Assembly (NCBI GenBank): GCA_963930775.1
Contig: OZ005689.1
Span: 11,315,079-11,379,078 of the forward strand
DNA: 64,000 nucleotides
Direction: 5' to 3'
Source of the DNA: Cliona cf. orientalis
Lineage: Eukaryota; Porifera; Demospongiae; Clionaida; Clionaidae
The position numbers and the translations under genes were made by a program. The notes beneath the pieces are model-generated. The model was not told where the DNA came from. It saw only the letters and a program-made list of their open reading frames with translations, and ran no database searches. Numbering within the stretch: the stretch's first letter is position 1; each line of letters begins with the position of its first letter. This document shows, piece after piece, positions 20,569 to 31,100 of the stretch.

Positions 20569-21580
20569 CACCCCTCATGGTAGGGAAGACTGGGTCGAGT
20601 GCCCAGTGACAGCAATATTAGGTTTACAAACAGTTTGTCACCCCCCACGATAGGAAATTAATACGCCAACTGGCTCTTTGTTACCCCTCATGGTAGGGAA
20701 GGCTGGGTCGCATGTCCCAGTGGTAGTAATACACCTACCAGCTGTCTGTCACCCCTCATGGTAGGGAAGACTGGGTCAAGTGTCCCAGTGATATTAACGT
20801 ACCTACACGTATTCGACACCCCTCATGGTAGGGAAGACTGGGTCGCATGTCCAAGTGGTAGTAATAAGTTTCCCGGCTGTTTGTCACCCCTCATGGTAGG
20901 GAAGACTGGGTCGAGTGTCCCAGTGATATTAACGTACCTACTTGACACCCCTCATGGTAGGGAGGACTGGGTTGTGTGTCCCAGTGGTAGTAACAAGTCT
21001 CCCGGCTGTTTGTCACCCCTCATGGTAGGGAAGACTGGGTCGAGTGTCCCAGTGATATTAACATGCCTATTTGATACCCCTCATGGTAGGGAAGACTGGG
21101 TTGCGTGTCCCAGTGGTAGTAACAAGTCTCCCGGCTGTTTATCACCCCTCATGGTAGGGAAGACTGGGTCGAGTGTCCCAGTGATATTAACATGCCTATT
21201 TGATACCCCTCATGGTAGGGAAGACTGGGTCGTGTGTCCCAGTGGCAGTAATAAGTCTCCCGGCTATTTGCCACCCCTCATGGTAGGGAAGACTGGGTCG
21301 CGTGTCCCAGTGGCAGTAATAAGTCTCCCGGCTGTTTGTCACCCCTCATGGTAGGGAAGACTGGGTCGAGTGTCCCAGTGATATTAATGTACCTATTTGA
21401 TACCCCTCATGATAGGGAAGACTGGGTCGCATGTCCCAGTGGTAGTGATACGTCTCCCGGCTGTTCGTCACCCCTCATGGTAGGGAAGACTGGGTCAAGT
21501 GTCCCAGTGATATTAACGTGTTATTTGACCCCCCCCCCCTCCCCCCACGGTAGGGAAGACTAGGTCAAGGTGTGCTGATA
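20569..21580. repeat. Higher-order minisatellite, 61+68 = 129 bp
   Basis: The core CCCCTCATGGTAGGGAAGAC recurs at about 61- and 68-bp steps. Type-A units carry GTGTCCCAGTGATATTAAC; type-B units carry CCAGTGGTAGTAATAAGTC and CTCCCGGCTGTTTG. From about 20.88 to 21.28 kb they alternate strictly A-B, a dimeric higher-order unit of 129 bp, then B-B-A-B. Decayed units continue to about 21.79 kb. Because 129 is divisible by 3, one frame stays open for 594 nt (20758-21354); I do not regard this as a gene. The array abuts the Merlin right end. Confidence 0.9.
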
Positions 21581-21955
21581 ATAGTAGTACAGGTATCATG
21601 CTTACAGGTAGCCAGTCACCCCTTATGGTAGTCTCAGTGGTAGTATCAACTCAGGCACATCACATATACCGGTGCCCCAACGGTGGTTAAATAAATTGTC
21701 ACACACGATGGTTGGGAAGATGGGCCTAGGTACCCCAGTTGTTTTTTTATTTACAAAGGCAGAAATGTCACCCTTCATGACATAGCACTACAGCCAGAGC
21801 TTATTTCTAGAAGCTAAGGTGTCCCCAGTAAGCACACATCCCATGTAACCGAGTTCTAACGCATACCCTACAATGAATGTTAACAATAATAGCCTGAGTT
21901 CATGAACCCAGAATAAAGTCCACTTCACTATCTTACCTCCTCATAGCATACAATC

Positions 21956-23269
21956 ATGCGTAGACGAGCTGCCCCTTCCTCGGCGTCTTCATCTGCAAAG
22001 CGGGCCAAGACAACCAATAGCACCGATGACCAGCAATCACCCTTGGAGGATCTAACTGTCACACAGCTCCAGGCACTCACGTTAGCACAACTCACCTCAC
22101 ACTTGCAGGAGCGCAGTTTGAGTACTTTTGGCAACAAAGCTCAAAAGGCCCAACGCTTGCATGACCATATTCACGCCGACAATAACGAACCAGAAGCTCC
22201 ACTGCCAGACATTCATGCCGCTCTCCTAGGAAAGGTTGAAGCAGCCTTGGACAAGCACACCAAGATGATAGACGACAAACTGGCTAGATGGATTTCGAAT
22301 GGTCAGCAACCCTCCCCAGCTGCTTCGCACCCAGAGGAGGACAACATCTCTGAGCCATCTCAGCTAGAGCAAGCACGTGCTGCTACACCAACTGGAACAG
22401 GAACACACTCTCCTTCCACTACCAGTTCACCTCAGAACTTGCCACCAGTTCCCTCGAGACTTTCGACCAGAATCTTGAAAGGTGAGTACATAGATTTTAA
22501 AGAGCTGCTACCTGAGAATATGTTTGCCTCTCCGGACACGATCCAACGCTCCCAATCCCCTGTTGTCACTTTTGAGCTCACCCCTGAATCTAGCAGCAGT
22601 AAGCCCAGTTGGACGCTTGACACTCCCAAGAATCGATCAAAACGTTCAGTCGATACGTTCTCAGCATGGATGCAAGCCTGGAATACATATGTTGCTATAG
22701 TGGTAAATACCTTCAAGGATAGAGCCATCCCAATGTTATCATACCAAAGGGTTATCACCAATGCGGCGGTAAAATTTCCCATGTCAAAGTGGTATGAGTA
22801 CGACAAGCGTTTCCGGCTAAAGCTGAGTAACGATCAATCAATGTCATGGGACCAAGTGCACACGGGCTTATGGTTGGAATCCTTCACCGGTTCCTCCAGC
22901 ACATCCAGCCAACAGTCAGCATCAACCCCAGACCCACAAAAGGCTACGACAACCAAGTCCTTCAATGACCGCAGACCATGTACCTACTGTGGTAGTGTCC
23001 TCCACTTTCCACACTCATGCCAAAAGGCTCCGTTTTCTCGCAACTCTCGACAAGTTTCTATTTCAGCACCCAGAGCTTCTCGTGACCAAGGAGGATCTCG
23101 CAACAATCAGTCATCTGCCTCAACCCCCAGCCAGAAATCCGGATGGTGCTGGCAATTCAACAACACAGGCACATGTAAGCTTGGCTCTCAATGCCAATAC
23201 TTTCACCAATGCAGATTCTGTGGTGGCCAGCACCCAGCAAAGTGGTGCCGGCATGGGCCACCCAATTAA
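21956..23269 (+). CDS. DIRS-like retrotransposon Gag-like ORF
   Basis: 437 codons. N-terminal residues about 30-70 resemble a SAP helix-extension-helix (LTVTQLQALTLAQLTSHLQE). The middle holds the block ILKGEYIDFKELLPENM followed by FSAWMQAWNTYV, which I recall from the first ORF of DIRS-type tyrosine-recombinase retrotransposons. The C-terminus has Cys/His clusters: CTYCGSVLHFPHSC, then CWQFNNTGTCKLGSQCQYFH and CRFCGGQHPAKWC, like the CCCH-type fingers of those proteins. It would package element RNA. The frame is intact, but the downstream RT is cut off, so the element is dead. A gypsy-like or Crypton-like origin is a weaker alternative. Confidence 0.65.
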   Translation: MRRRAAPSSASSSAKRAKTTNSTDDQQSPLEDLTVTQLQALTLAQLTSHLQERSLSTFGNKAQKAQRLHDHIHADNNEPEAPLPDIHAALLGKVEAALDKHTKMIDDKLARWISNGQQPSPAASHPEEDNISEPSQLEQARAATPTGTGTHSPSTTSSPQNLPPVPSRLSTRILKGEYIDFKELLPENMFASPDTIQRSQSPVVTFELTPESSSSKPSWTLDTPKNRSKRSVDTFSAWMQAWNTYVAIVVNTFKDRAIPMLSYQRVITNAAVKFPMSKWYEYDKRFRLKLSNDQSMSWDQVHTGLWLESFTGSSSTSSQQSASTPDPQKATTTKSFNDRRPCTYCGSVLHFPHSCQKAPFSRNSRQVSISAPRASRDQGGSRNNQSSASTPSQKSGWCWQFNNTGTCKLGSQCQYFHQCRFCGGQHPAKWCRHGPPN

Positions 23270-23510
23270 TAAATACACAATAACTACACCACTACAACCG
23301 CTACAGTTTGAGCGGGAACTACGCGGACACCCAGACAAATCGTTTGTGGCACGACTACTGCAAGACTTGACCAATGGCTGCAAGGTGGGATATGAAGGAC
23401 CTCGTTTCCAATGTATAGCACCCCATTTGCCATCAGCTTATGTTCATAGCGACGTAATAGACAATTCAATTACTCAGGAATGTTCTGCCGGCAGATTAAT
23501 TTCTGGCTAG
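22965..23510 (+). pseudogene. Truncated start of DIRS-like reverse transcriptase ORF
   Basis: This frame overlaps the end of the Gag-like ORF in another frame. From about 23306 it encodes FERELRGHPDKSFVARLL, then CKVGYEGPRF and a block ending GRLISG, which matches the N-terminal lead-in of DIRS-type RT proteins. A stop at 23508-23510 ends the frame exactly where the RT fingers domain would begin. No RT, RNase H, methyltransferase-like or tyrosine recombinase domain follows. The 3' part of the element has therefore been lost. Confidence 0.6.
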
Positions 23511-23940
23511 CTGTGGGTGTTGCATTATTCAATTTGCCTGTAAAAGAGATTGCTATACAGATAATTACATATAGCTAGTCTCATTGTCGACAACTATATT
23601 TAGACGTCCAAGTTCTTGTACCAGTATTTTGTGTCGTTCACTCTTTCTACTGAAAATCATGGCATCTGTTTATATTCGAAGCGAGTTGAGCATATCTGAA
23701 AATAAGCCTGCTTTCAGTCCGGGGCATGTCTACTACTGAAAAGGGGGTGGGTGGATGACTTATTTCAGGGGGTGTACGATATCACAATTGTCACGATCAT
23801 GGATGGAAATGAGGTCAAAGGGGACTCATTGCAGGAGAACAATAATGTGGTACTAGGATCTGGATGGAGTTGATCAAATATTTTTTTGTTTCATAAACTC
23901 TTGAGAAAATACAAACAGCCTTTATGTCCTGACACCTGAA
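23511..23940. other. No recognisable feature
   Basis: AT-rich sequence after the DIRS-like truncation; nothing supportable. Confidence 0.4.
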
Positions 23941-24659
23941 CACTACGGTGGCCCTGAAGGTCAGCCCTCAGGGTCAAGTCTCAATGGATGCTCTCAGTCC
24001 TCAGGGTAAAAAAATTCTTAGTCCTCAGGGTGATTGTAACAATCTTCAAGTAGAAAAGTTGTTTATTTGCAAGGGTGTGACTAGCGAGATGTAGTCACCT
24101 GAATTGCTGGTAATACTTGTCATTACTGCATGGCAACCTACATACTTGCCAAGTGTCCCGGAATTTCCGGGATTGTCCCGGAAAATGTGGATATGTCCCG
24201 GAGTCCCGGAAAGACTGGAAATTGTCCCGGATCTTTGCTCAATCCAGTTTGACCTTCAAACTTAACTTAATTGCGGACTAAACATGCAAACTCAGCAATA
24301 GTTTAAGGTCAAAGGTTATTCAGCATGGTGCAATCGATCTAAGTACAGGCAGTACACACCCATCTCTCAGCCCAGCAAGTAAGAAATAACAATTAGCTAT
24401 CAACATTCTAATCATATTGTGTCTTTTAGCATGGTATTATTGTGATAATATGGGTTGTCCTGCAACTTCTGTCAAAATCCTGCAAATTTTGATTTGCTTG
24501 TCCTGCATGTTGAGTGATGGGGGTTGGCAAGTATGAACCTACATTTTTGATGTACAATGGTGCACTGAGTGAATACTGTACGTGGCAGCTAGTGCTTACT
24601 ACTGGAGGATCTTGAGTAGGGACAGGCACAATATGCTGGTCATATAAGGTGGTTTTGTT

Positions 24660-24840
24660 ATACCGTATAGTTAATCGAATACAACGCACGATCCAATTTA
24701 ACGCAATAAATTAGCATTTTACGAATTCTCATAACGTTTACATAATTATGGAGCTATTGACGACCTTTACCAGAAAACATGCGTTTAAACTTATTATTTT
24801 TTTCCATGCGTAGTATTAGATTAAGTACGGTACCAACATA
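24660..24840. repeat. Dispersed repeat R3, copy 1
   Basis: The sequence around GTTAATCGAATACAACG, GATCCAATTTAACG, TTTACCAGAAAACATGCG and TATTAGATTAAG recurs in the same orientation at 37400-37530 with substitutions. Confidence 0.55.
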
Positions 24841-25179
24841 ATGTGTATTAATTGGCTTTAATGTGAGGTAATCGAGTGATCAACCAAGTACATGTACATG
24901 ATACTTTTCAATGAGCAGGATAGTCTACAATGTAGTGTCATTTGTGAGCATAGCTATCAAAATTATAGAGTATTAAGCTTTGCTCCATAAAATACTGTAA
25001 TTTGAGAGCATAATAAGTACAAAACAATGAGCATAATTGGCTTAGTGTTGGGAATTAGAACATAGCACAATAGAAATGCATAATGTGTGTCACTATCTTT
25101 CAGGGTATTGGTCGAACGTTAGCATAGGGTGCTAGCCTAATCATGTCCTTCAATACTTGCTGAAAATCACGACTCTGGT

Positions 25180-25870
25180 GAGACCAAGGCGTGGGATAGT
25201 ATTCGATGCGCAATTTAATGATTGCTCACGGACACAATTCACGTATGTTTTAATGCAATCTGACCGTCTTTCCTGAAGCACCACTCCAATATCAGATCAT
25301 TAACTACAACAACAGGTTTTCTCATGCTCTGCAGCTCCAAAACATAGCGGCTAGAACTTCATAGTTCCAGAATTCGTTCATCCCTAGGACCATTGCACAA
25401 TGGAACACCCTGCCCTGCAGCACTGCCTCTTCACCTTCTGTTATGTTTTCAAATCGAACCTATAGTTATTAGTCATTTGATATTTTATTCACTAAGTATA
25501 AGTCAGGTTTCGTGTCTTTGTTAGCTTGCTAATCATGTGACCTCTGTATATATCATGACAGAAATTATTATACACAAAATGCGGTTCAGTCAGAAACGCG
25601 AACGAATGTCGACCATTTCCAGGTGTAAACAAAGTCCAAGTTTCGGCGTCAAACTTTTGAAGACCAGAGACTCGAATGAACTGACTTCGCTGTCGTTCAT
25701 GATAGTCCATCAATCAGAGCAGAGCCAAGTATAGCGCTTTTTCGAAAACTTTAAGATGGTAAGTCGTCAGACAAGGTATTGTCCTGGAGGGCCGCCATTA
25801 AGCGAGTCACATGGCTGCTAAGCAGTAAATTTTTATGTTCGCTTTCAGTTCATATAACTCAACAGGATTC
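25180..25870. repeat. Dispersed repeat R1, copy 2 (inverted)
   Basis: Inverse counterpart of 8290-8740, including the GCCGCCATTAAGCGAGTCAC block and the ATTGCGCRTC / GTGGGATAGTATT region. Block order is conserved through about 500 bp. Confidence 0.75.
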
Positions 25871-26544
25871 AAATGCTATACCTGGCCCTGTAGAGACTCG
25901 TAAGCTATCGTTTCGTTTGTATGTCATTACATAGTAGCTGTTTAGCTTGGCAAAAACTGATGCAGAAATTGCAAAACTTACCCCCGCGCTTGCAGACAGA
26001 CAGTGGCAAGTTTGCTTTTCGTTTCTGTGGACCATGGGGCAGGTATCAGGAGAGCTACTTACCTGTACCTTGACTGTGCAAAGAACGTGGACAAAAACTG
26101 GAATATAACTGTCTAATTTATTATTCATGTGAACTTTGACCATGCGTGGGCGGAATACTATCCCGCAACGACAACCTTAATAGCCCTTATCAAATGACAT
26201 GGCAGCCCCAAACAACATAACGTCAAGTTGAATAGTCATGCGTGTTAAACTGTTTGGCTCAAAGTGCATGTCCTATAATTATTGTGCACACCTGTACCTA
26301 GCTGTGATTATGATAAAAATTAATTATAATATACGCATGCACTATCATCGTAAGGTAGAGTTTAGCCGTGAGAGTATCACCTCACCCTGACTCCAGTAAT
26401 GTTAAAATGAACTTACGTACTTGATGATCAACCCCGAGGACTGATTTGCTACTTGAAGACTATCACAAAGACCGTGAGGACTGAGGGATTATCCGATAAT
26501 ACGTGACACTTTATCCTGAAGATTGACCTTCAGGGCCACCATAG

Positions 26545-27460
26545 GAACACAGCCTGCAGCTGCTAGCCTTCTCCAAACATAGGTTTGTGCCAGTCCCTCC
26601 AATGCCAAAGGAGAAGAAAGAGTCTGGTATATATAAAGGGTCGCACTACGGTGTCCCCACATTGAAATTGTACATAGTCAATCAGATCGCAGAAGAATGG
26701 CACATGATATTACTGTACAATCCTGTGAATACACTCCCCTTTGTGCATGCCAGTGTTAAGTAAAGTGGGGAGGGGGCTTATGCACGGATCATTACATTTC
26801 CGTGTGACGATCATTACTGACCTTCGAACACCACTTGGGTGTACGATCTGTGCACTTTGTCTGGCAGTCAATTGGCAAAACTCAAGAAAAACGACAAAAG
26901 TAAGGCATAATAATATGACACAAATAGCTAGTTTGCTGGCTGTAGCTACTTTTTTGCTTGGTTTTTGTGCTCATTTTACAGTCAGAGAGGTGGTGGGATG
27001 ATGAAAAAATGCTCTGGCAGAGTAATGCACTTACCTTGGTTCATGCATTATACCACCTTGAGCGTTATTGCATCATCCACATTAAATTAGCATGTTTAGT
27101 GTGAATTAAACAAACCACCACTTTGTATCATACCATGTGCATATCGCATTGGCAGGATGCATGTGCACAACAAATATTTGCATTCAAATACCACCAGTTA
27201 CGGCGCCCCCCCCCCCTCGATCACGCATAAGCTCCCCCTGCACTTTTAGCTCAAGTTCCTGCATAGGTATATGTAGTTTTGTCTCGCATATAAGCCACAT
27301 CAAATGATACAGTGCAAGTGTTCTAAAAGTTTAGCTAATTTCTGGCCAAAAAAGTGACTTTCAACCAAGCTGATAATTATGTTGAAACTTACGTAAGTGA
27401 TGGTTCAAGCACTTTTACACTCATTGACAAGCACTTTTGTTCGGTGACTTGTTTGACTCA
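26545..27460. other. No recognisable feature
   Basis: AT-rich sequence with a short C run at 27207-27216. The open frame at 26741-27001 shows no recognisable domain. Confidence 0.4.
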
Positions 27461-27728
27461 TTAACCCGTGGAGCATGCGCGAAGGTTACTGTAGTCATTC
27501 TGTGTGTCTATCTGTCTGTTACCGCGCTAACTGCTACATACCTCGTTTGCGAGTCCAAACTACGGTGTTATAACATTCCTTATGGCATTCCAAACGCATG
27601 ATTTGTGTGGATTTCATAGAAAACGCTTCATTGGCTGGTTTTGGCGTCATTTGCTGATTCTAAGCTTCTTGATTTCCTTCTGCCCAGCGCTCTGCTATGA
27701 CTTTACGTATAACTAGAATGTTATGTGT

Positions 27729-28070
27729 TGTTTGGACTCGTCTCTTGATTGTTTATTGTTATTCATTTGCATTGAATAGCTGGTCTCATGTTTTGTGTGT
27801 GTTCTAATTAATTCGTGTATGGCTGATTTGTCTGATTTTCCTGTTCACCTATCACAGCATTTTCTTTGTATGTGCCGCTAGGGCTCCTTTGCTGGCTATA
27901 TAAGCATGTGCTGTTCATTTTGCTGTACACATTACCATGAGAAGTTGACTGCGAGTTTTCAAGCAAGTAATTGAACCATGCATAGTGCATACGGCGCAGC
28001 CAGCATGTAGATGCATGCTTCTCAAGATTCAGGAAGTTACAGAGGTGCGTTCCTAGGAAAGAACTCATCA
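27729..28070 (+). repeat. BEL/Pao 5' LTR
   Basis: 342 bp, TG...CA. A TATA-like CTATATAAGC at about 27896-27905 probably marks the U3 promoter, so the transcript would start a little downstream. It is identical to the 3' LTR. Confidence 0.93.
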
Positions 28071-28076
28071 TATTTT

Positions 28077-28093
28077 TGGTCCTTCGAGCCGGA
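28077..28093 (+). other. Primer binding site, tRNA-Tyr type
   Basis: TGGTCCTTCGAGCCGGA begins six bases after the LTR. It is complementary to the 3' end of metazoan tRNA-Tyr (CCA tail included) as I know that tRNA, over 17 nt, and would prime minus-strand synthesis. Confidence 0.8.
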
Positions 28094-28185
28094 TAATTGA
28101 CTAACTGGCAATTGTTTGAATGGTTCTTTCCAGGATTCTATAGGACGTCCATTTCCTCTTCGATCTCCAAGGTCGCCTGTCGACA

Positions 28186-31100
28186 ATGAATGCTACTGAA
28201 GCACCCTCACTCGCTACTCTCAGAAGAAGGAGAGGCGTTGTACGTGCCTCTGTCACCCGCCTTGCTACTCGACTCCGTGAGCTTGAATCTAAAGTCGATG
28301 CACCAACCACACCAAGCCTTGCCCAGCGGATGTCGACGAAATTGGATACACTCGACTCCGACTTCAAAGCTCACCATCTTGCAGTAATCGATGCGATAGC
28401 AGAAGGTGACGAGGAGGGGTTAACCAAGGAGCAGGAGATACTTGATGCTCACGATGATGAGGTGGTCTCTCTCGCATCTCGCATTGAGTACTTGCTGCAA
28501 ATGTGTTCATCAGCATCTGAATCTGGGACCCGCAGTATTGCAGTTAGCCGTTTGTCGCAGTTGAAGACGAGGCTTTGTTCAACCAACTCTGCAATCGACT
28601 CTCTCTCTGGTGATCCCAAGGAAGCTCATTTAATTCATGCATATCAGGAGCAGCTATCAGATTTTAAACAGGAATTGGGGCACATTCGTCATGAGGTCAC
28701 TGCTCAGTGTACTCGAGATGTGTCAGATGAGTTGCACACGACAATCACAACGCTTGACAAGAGTATATTCGACATGTCCCTGAAAGTCAACAGATGGTTA
28801 TACAATCCAAAATGCACACCTGAAGCAGTCTCAGCTCCTGAGGTGAAAGGTGTCAGGCTTCCTAAGCTTGAGGTTCCCACATTTGATGGTGATATTCTCC
28901 ATTGGCAATCATTCTGGGAGCAGTTTTGTGTGGCAATTCATGGTCGTTGTGATATCTCTGACACCCAAAAGCTTGTGTACTTGCAGCATTCCCTGAAAGA
29001 TGGATCCGCAAAGAGTGCCATTGAGGGTCTATCCCGCTCAGGCGAGCATTATGCTGAAGCTGTGAAATGTCTGGAGTCGAGATATAATCGTCCTCGTCTG
29101 ATCCATCAGACACATGTACGCAAGATTTGTGAAGTTCCCCCTTTGAAAGATGGTAATGGGAAGGAGTTGCGTCGTCTTCACGATGTGCTTCAGCAGCATC
29201 TCCGGGCTCTCAAGTCCATGGATCATGAGCCATCGGGATCATTTATTACTTCCATGATAGAGTTGAAATTGGATCAAAGCACGATGTTTGAGTGGCAGAA
29301 ATTCAGTCAGAAATCCACTGATGTACCACACTACGATGAGTTGCTAGAATTTTTGAATCTACGCGCTCAAGCTTGCGAGACTTGCACTTCCGACACCAAG
29401 AGGACACCACGCAGTGATGCACATCCTAACAAAAAGCCTCAGTCTAACAAGCCAGTCGCATCCTTTGCTGCGAGCACCTCTGACTCTGTTCTTGGTTGCA
29501 TCCTGTGCAAGCCAGAAAAGCACCCTTTGTATGCTTGTCCTCGTTTCAAGGTGCTACCTCGAGACAAGATGGTGTCGATGATTCGAGATAACGATCTGTG
29601 CATGAACTGTCTCAAGCCTGGTCATTTCTCCAAACAGTGTGGCAGCAACAACCGATGCAGGAAGTGCCAGAAGCCACACCACACCCTCATCCACATTGAT
29701 GCTAGAGGGAGTTCTCAGCATGAGCAGTCTACGCCTGTTGCTGTTCAACCCTCGGTTCAACCTTCCATTTCAAGTAATGCAGCCACTGGTTTGGCATCTA
29801 ATGCTCTTCTAATGACATGTCAACTCCTTGTGCATGCCCCTGATGGATCAAATGTGAAAGCACGTGGTCTTCTTGATTCTGCTTCATCCACTTCATTCAT
29901 ATCTGAGCGCTTGGCTCAATCCATCTGTTTGCCTCGATCCTCAAGGACAGTTAGCATCTCGGGCATAGCTGGACTGTCGCATCAATCCCCTCTTCACTCG
30001 GTCACCACATTCAGTATATCAGCTATTTCCTCGCCCACTGAAAAGCTTCAAGTCACTGCTGTTGTGGTCCCACGTGTTACTTGTGACCTGCCTCTCAAAC
30101 CAGTTCCTTTTGATTCAAAGTGGACACACCTTTCCAGCTTACAGCTGGCTGATCCTGACTTTGGCCATCCTGGAAAGATAGACGTCCTTCTGGGAGTAGA
30201 TGTCTATGCTGAAACATTGTTGCACGGCCGGCGGAGTGGACCTTCTGGCTCTCCAGCTGCCTTTGAAACCAGATTTGGTTGGGTTTTGGCTGGAAGCACC
30301 TCCAATATGCGTGTATCATCTCACCATGGTGTTGCATCTTTTCACTCTCAGCTTGTTGCTTCTGGAGACGAACTTCTTCGCAAGTTCTGGGAATTGGAGG
30401 AAAGTCCCAAGAGCAGTTCTGACCTCTCTCCTGAAGAACGTACTGTCGTACAACATTTCAAAGAAAATCACACTCGTGCTGAAAATGGAAGTTTTATTGT
30501 GCCATTACCTAAGAATCCTCGAGCGAAGTCTATTGGCGAGTCGAGATCTCAAGCTGTCAGGAGATTCCTATCTCTAGAACGTTCCTTGCATGCAAAAAAT
30601 CAATTTCAAGAGTTCTCTACTGTTATAGAGGAATATCTTGACTTGGGGCATGCAGAGGTTGTTCCTGTTGCTGACTTGCAAAAGCCATCCAGAGAAGTAT
30701 TTTACTTGCCCATGCATGCTGTCAGGAAGGAGCATAGTACTACAACCAAAATCCGAGCAGTTTTTGATGCTTCTGCCAAGTCGAGCACTGGTATATCACT
30801 GAATGATACGCTCCTTGTAGGACCAACTGTTCACTCTTCTCTCCTGGATGTGCTGTTGAAATTCAGAATACACCGTGTGGCTCTGACCACTGATGTTAGT
30901 AAAATGTATCGAGCTGTGAATCTTGCAATGTCTGACCGTGATCTCCACCGTTTTGTATGGAGAAAGAGTGTTACCGACACATTGGTTGATTATCGAATGA
31001 CCCGCGTCACTTTTGGCGTGTCGGCTTCATCTTTTGCTGCCAACATGGCTGTGCAACAAAACGCACTTGATTTGGCCATCGAATATCCTCTAGCTGCCAA

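Larger units (their letters stand above)
23942..26544. mobile_element. Putative 2.6-kb TIR element, GGTGGCCCTGAAGGTCA termini
   Basis: CGGTGGCCCTGAAGGTCA at 23948 is mirrored by TGACCTTCAGGGCCACCATA near 26544. Inside each end the blocks CAGTCCTCAGGGT and ATCTTCAAGTAG are also mirrored, so similarity runs well over 100 bp with decay. GAACAC occurs just outside both ends and may be part of the target duplication. The interior includes R1 copy 2 and a CCCGGA-rich patch (24170-24232). No transposase is visible. Confidence 0.55.

Noticed and set aside
20758-21563. Long open frames (198 and 75 codons) with repeated GREDW/MVGKTG blocks
   Set aside because: They are the minisatellite read through; the frame stays open because the 129-bp unit is divisible by 3. 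No start context or splice support.
20569-21580. CRISPR-like array
   Set aside because: Regular repeats, but the between-repeat sequences are themselves repeated in two types, and the context is eukaryotic. It is a minisatellite.
27808-28071. 87-codon minus-strand frame, identical at 33826-34089
   Set aside because: Lies wholly in the BEL/Pao LTRs, antisense; identity follows from LTR identity.
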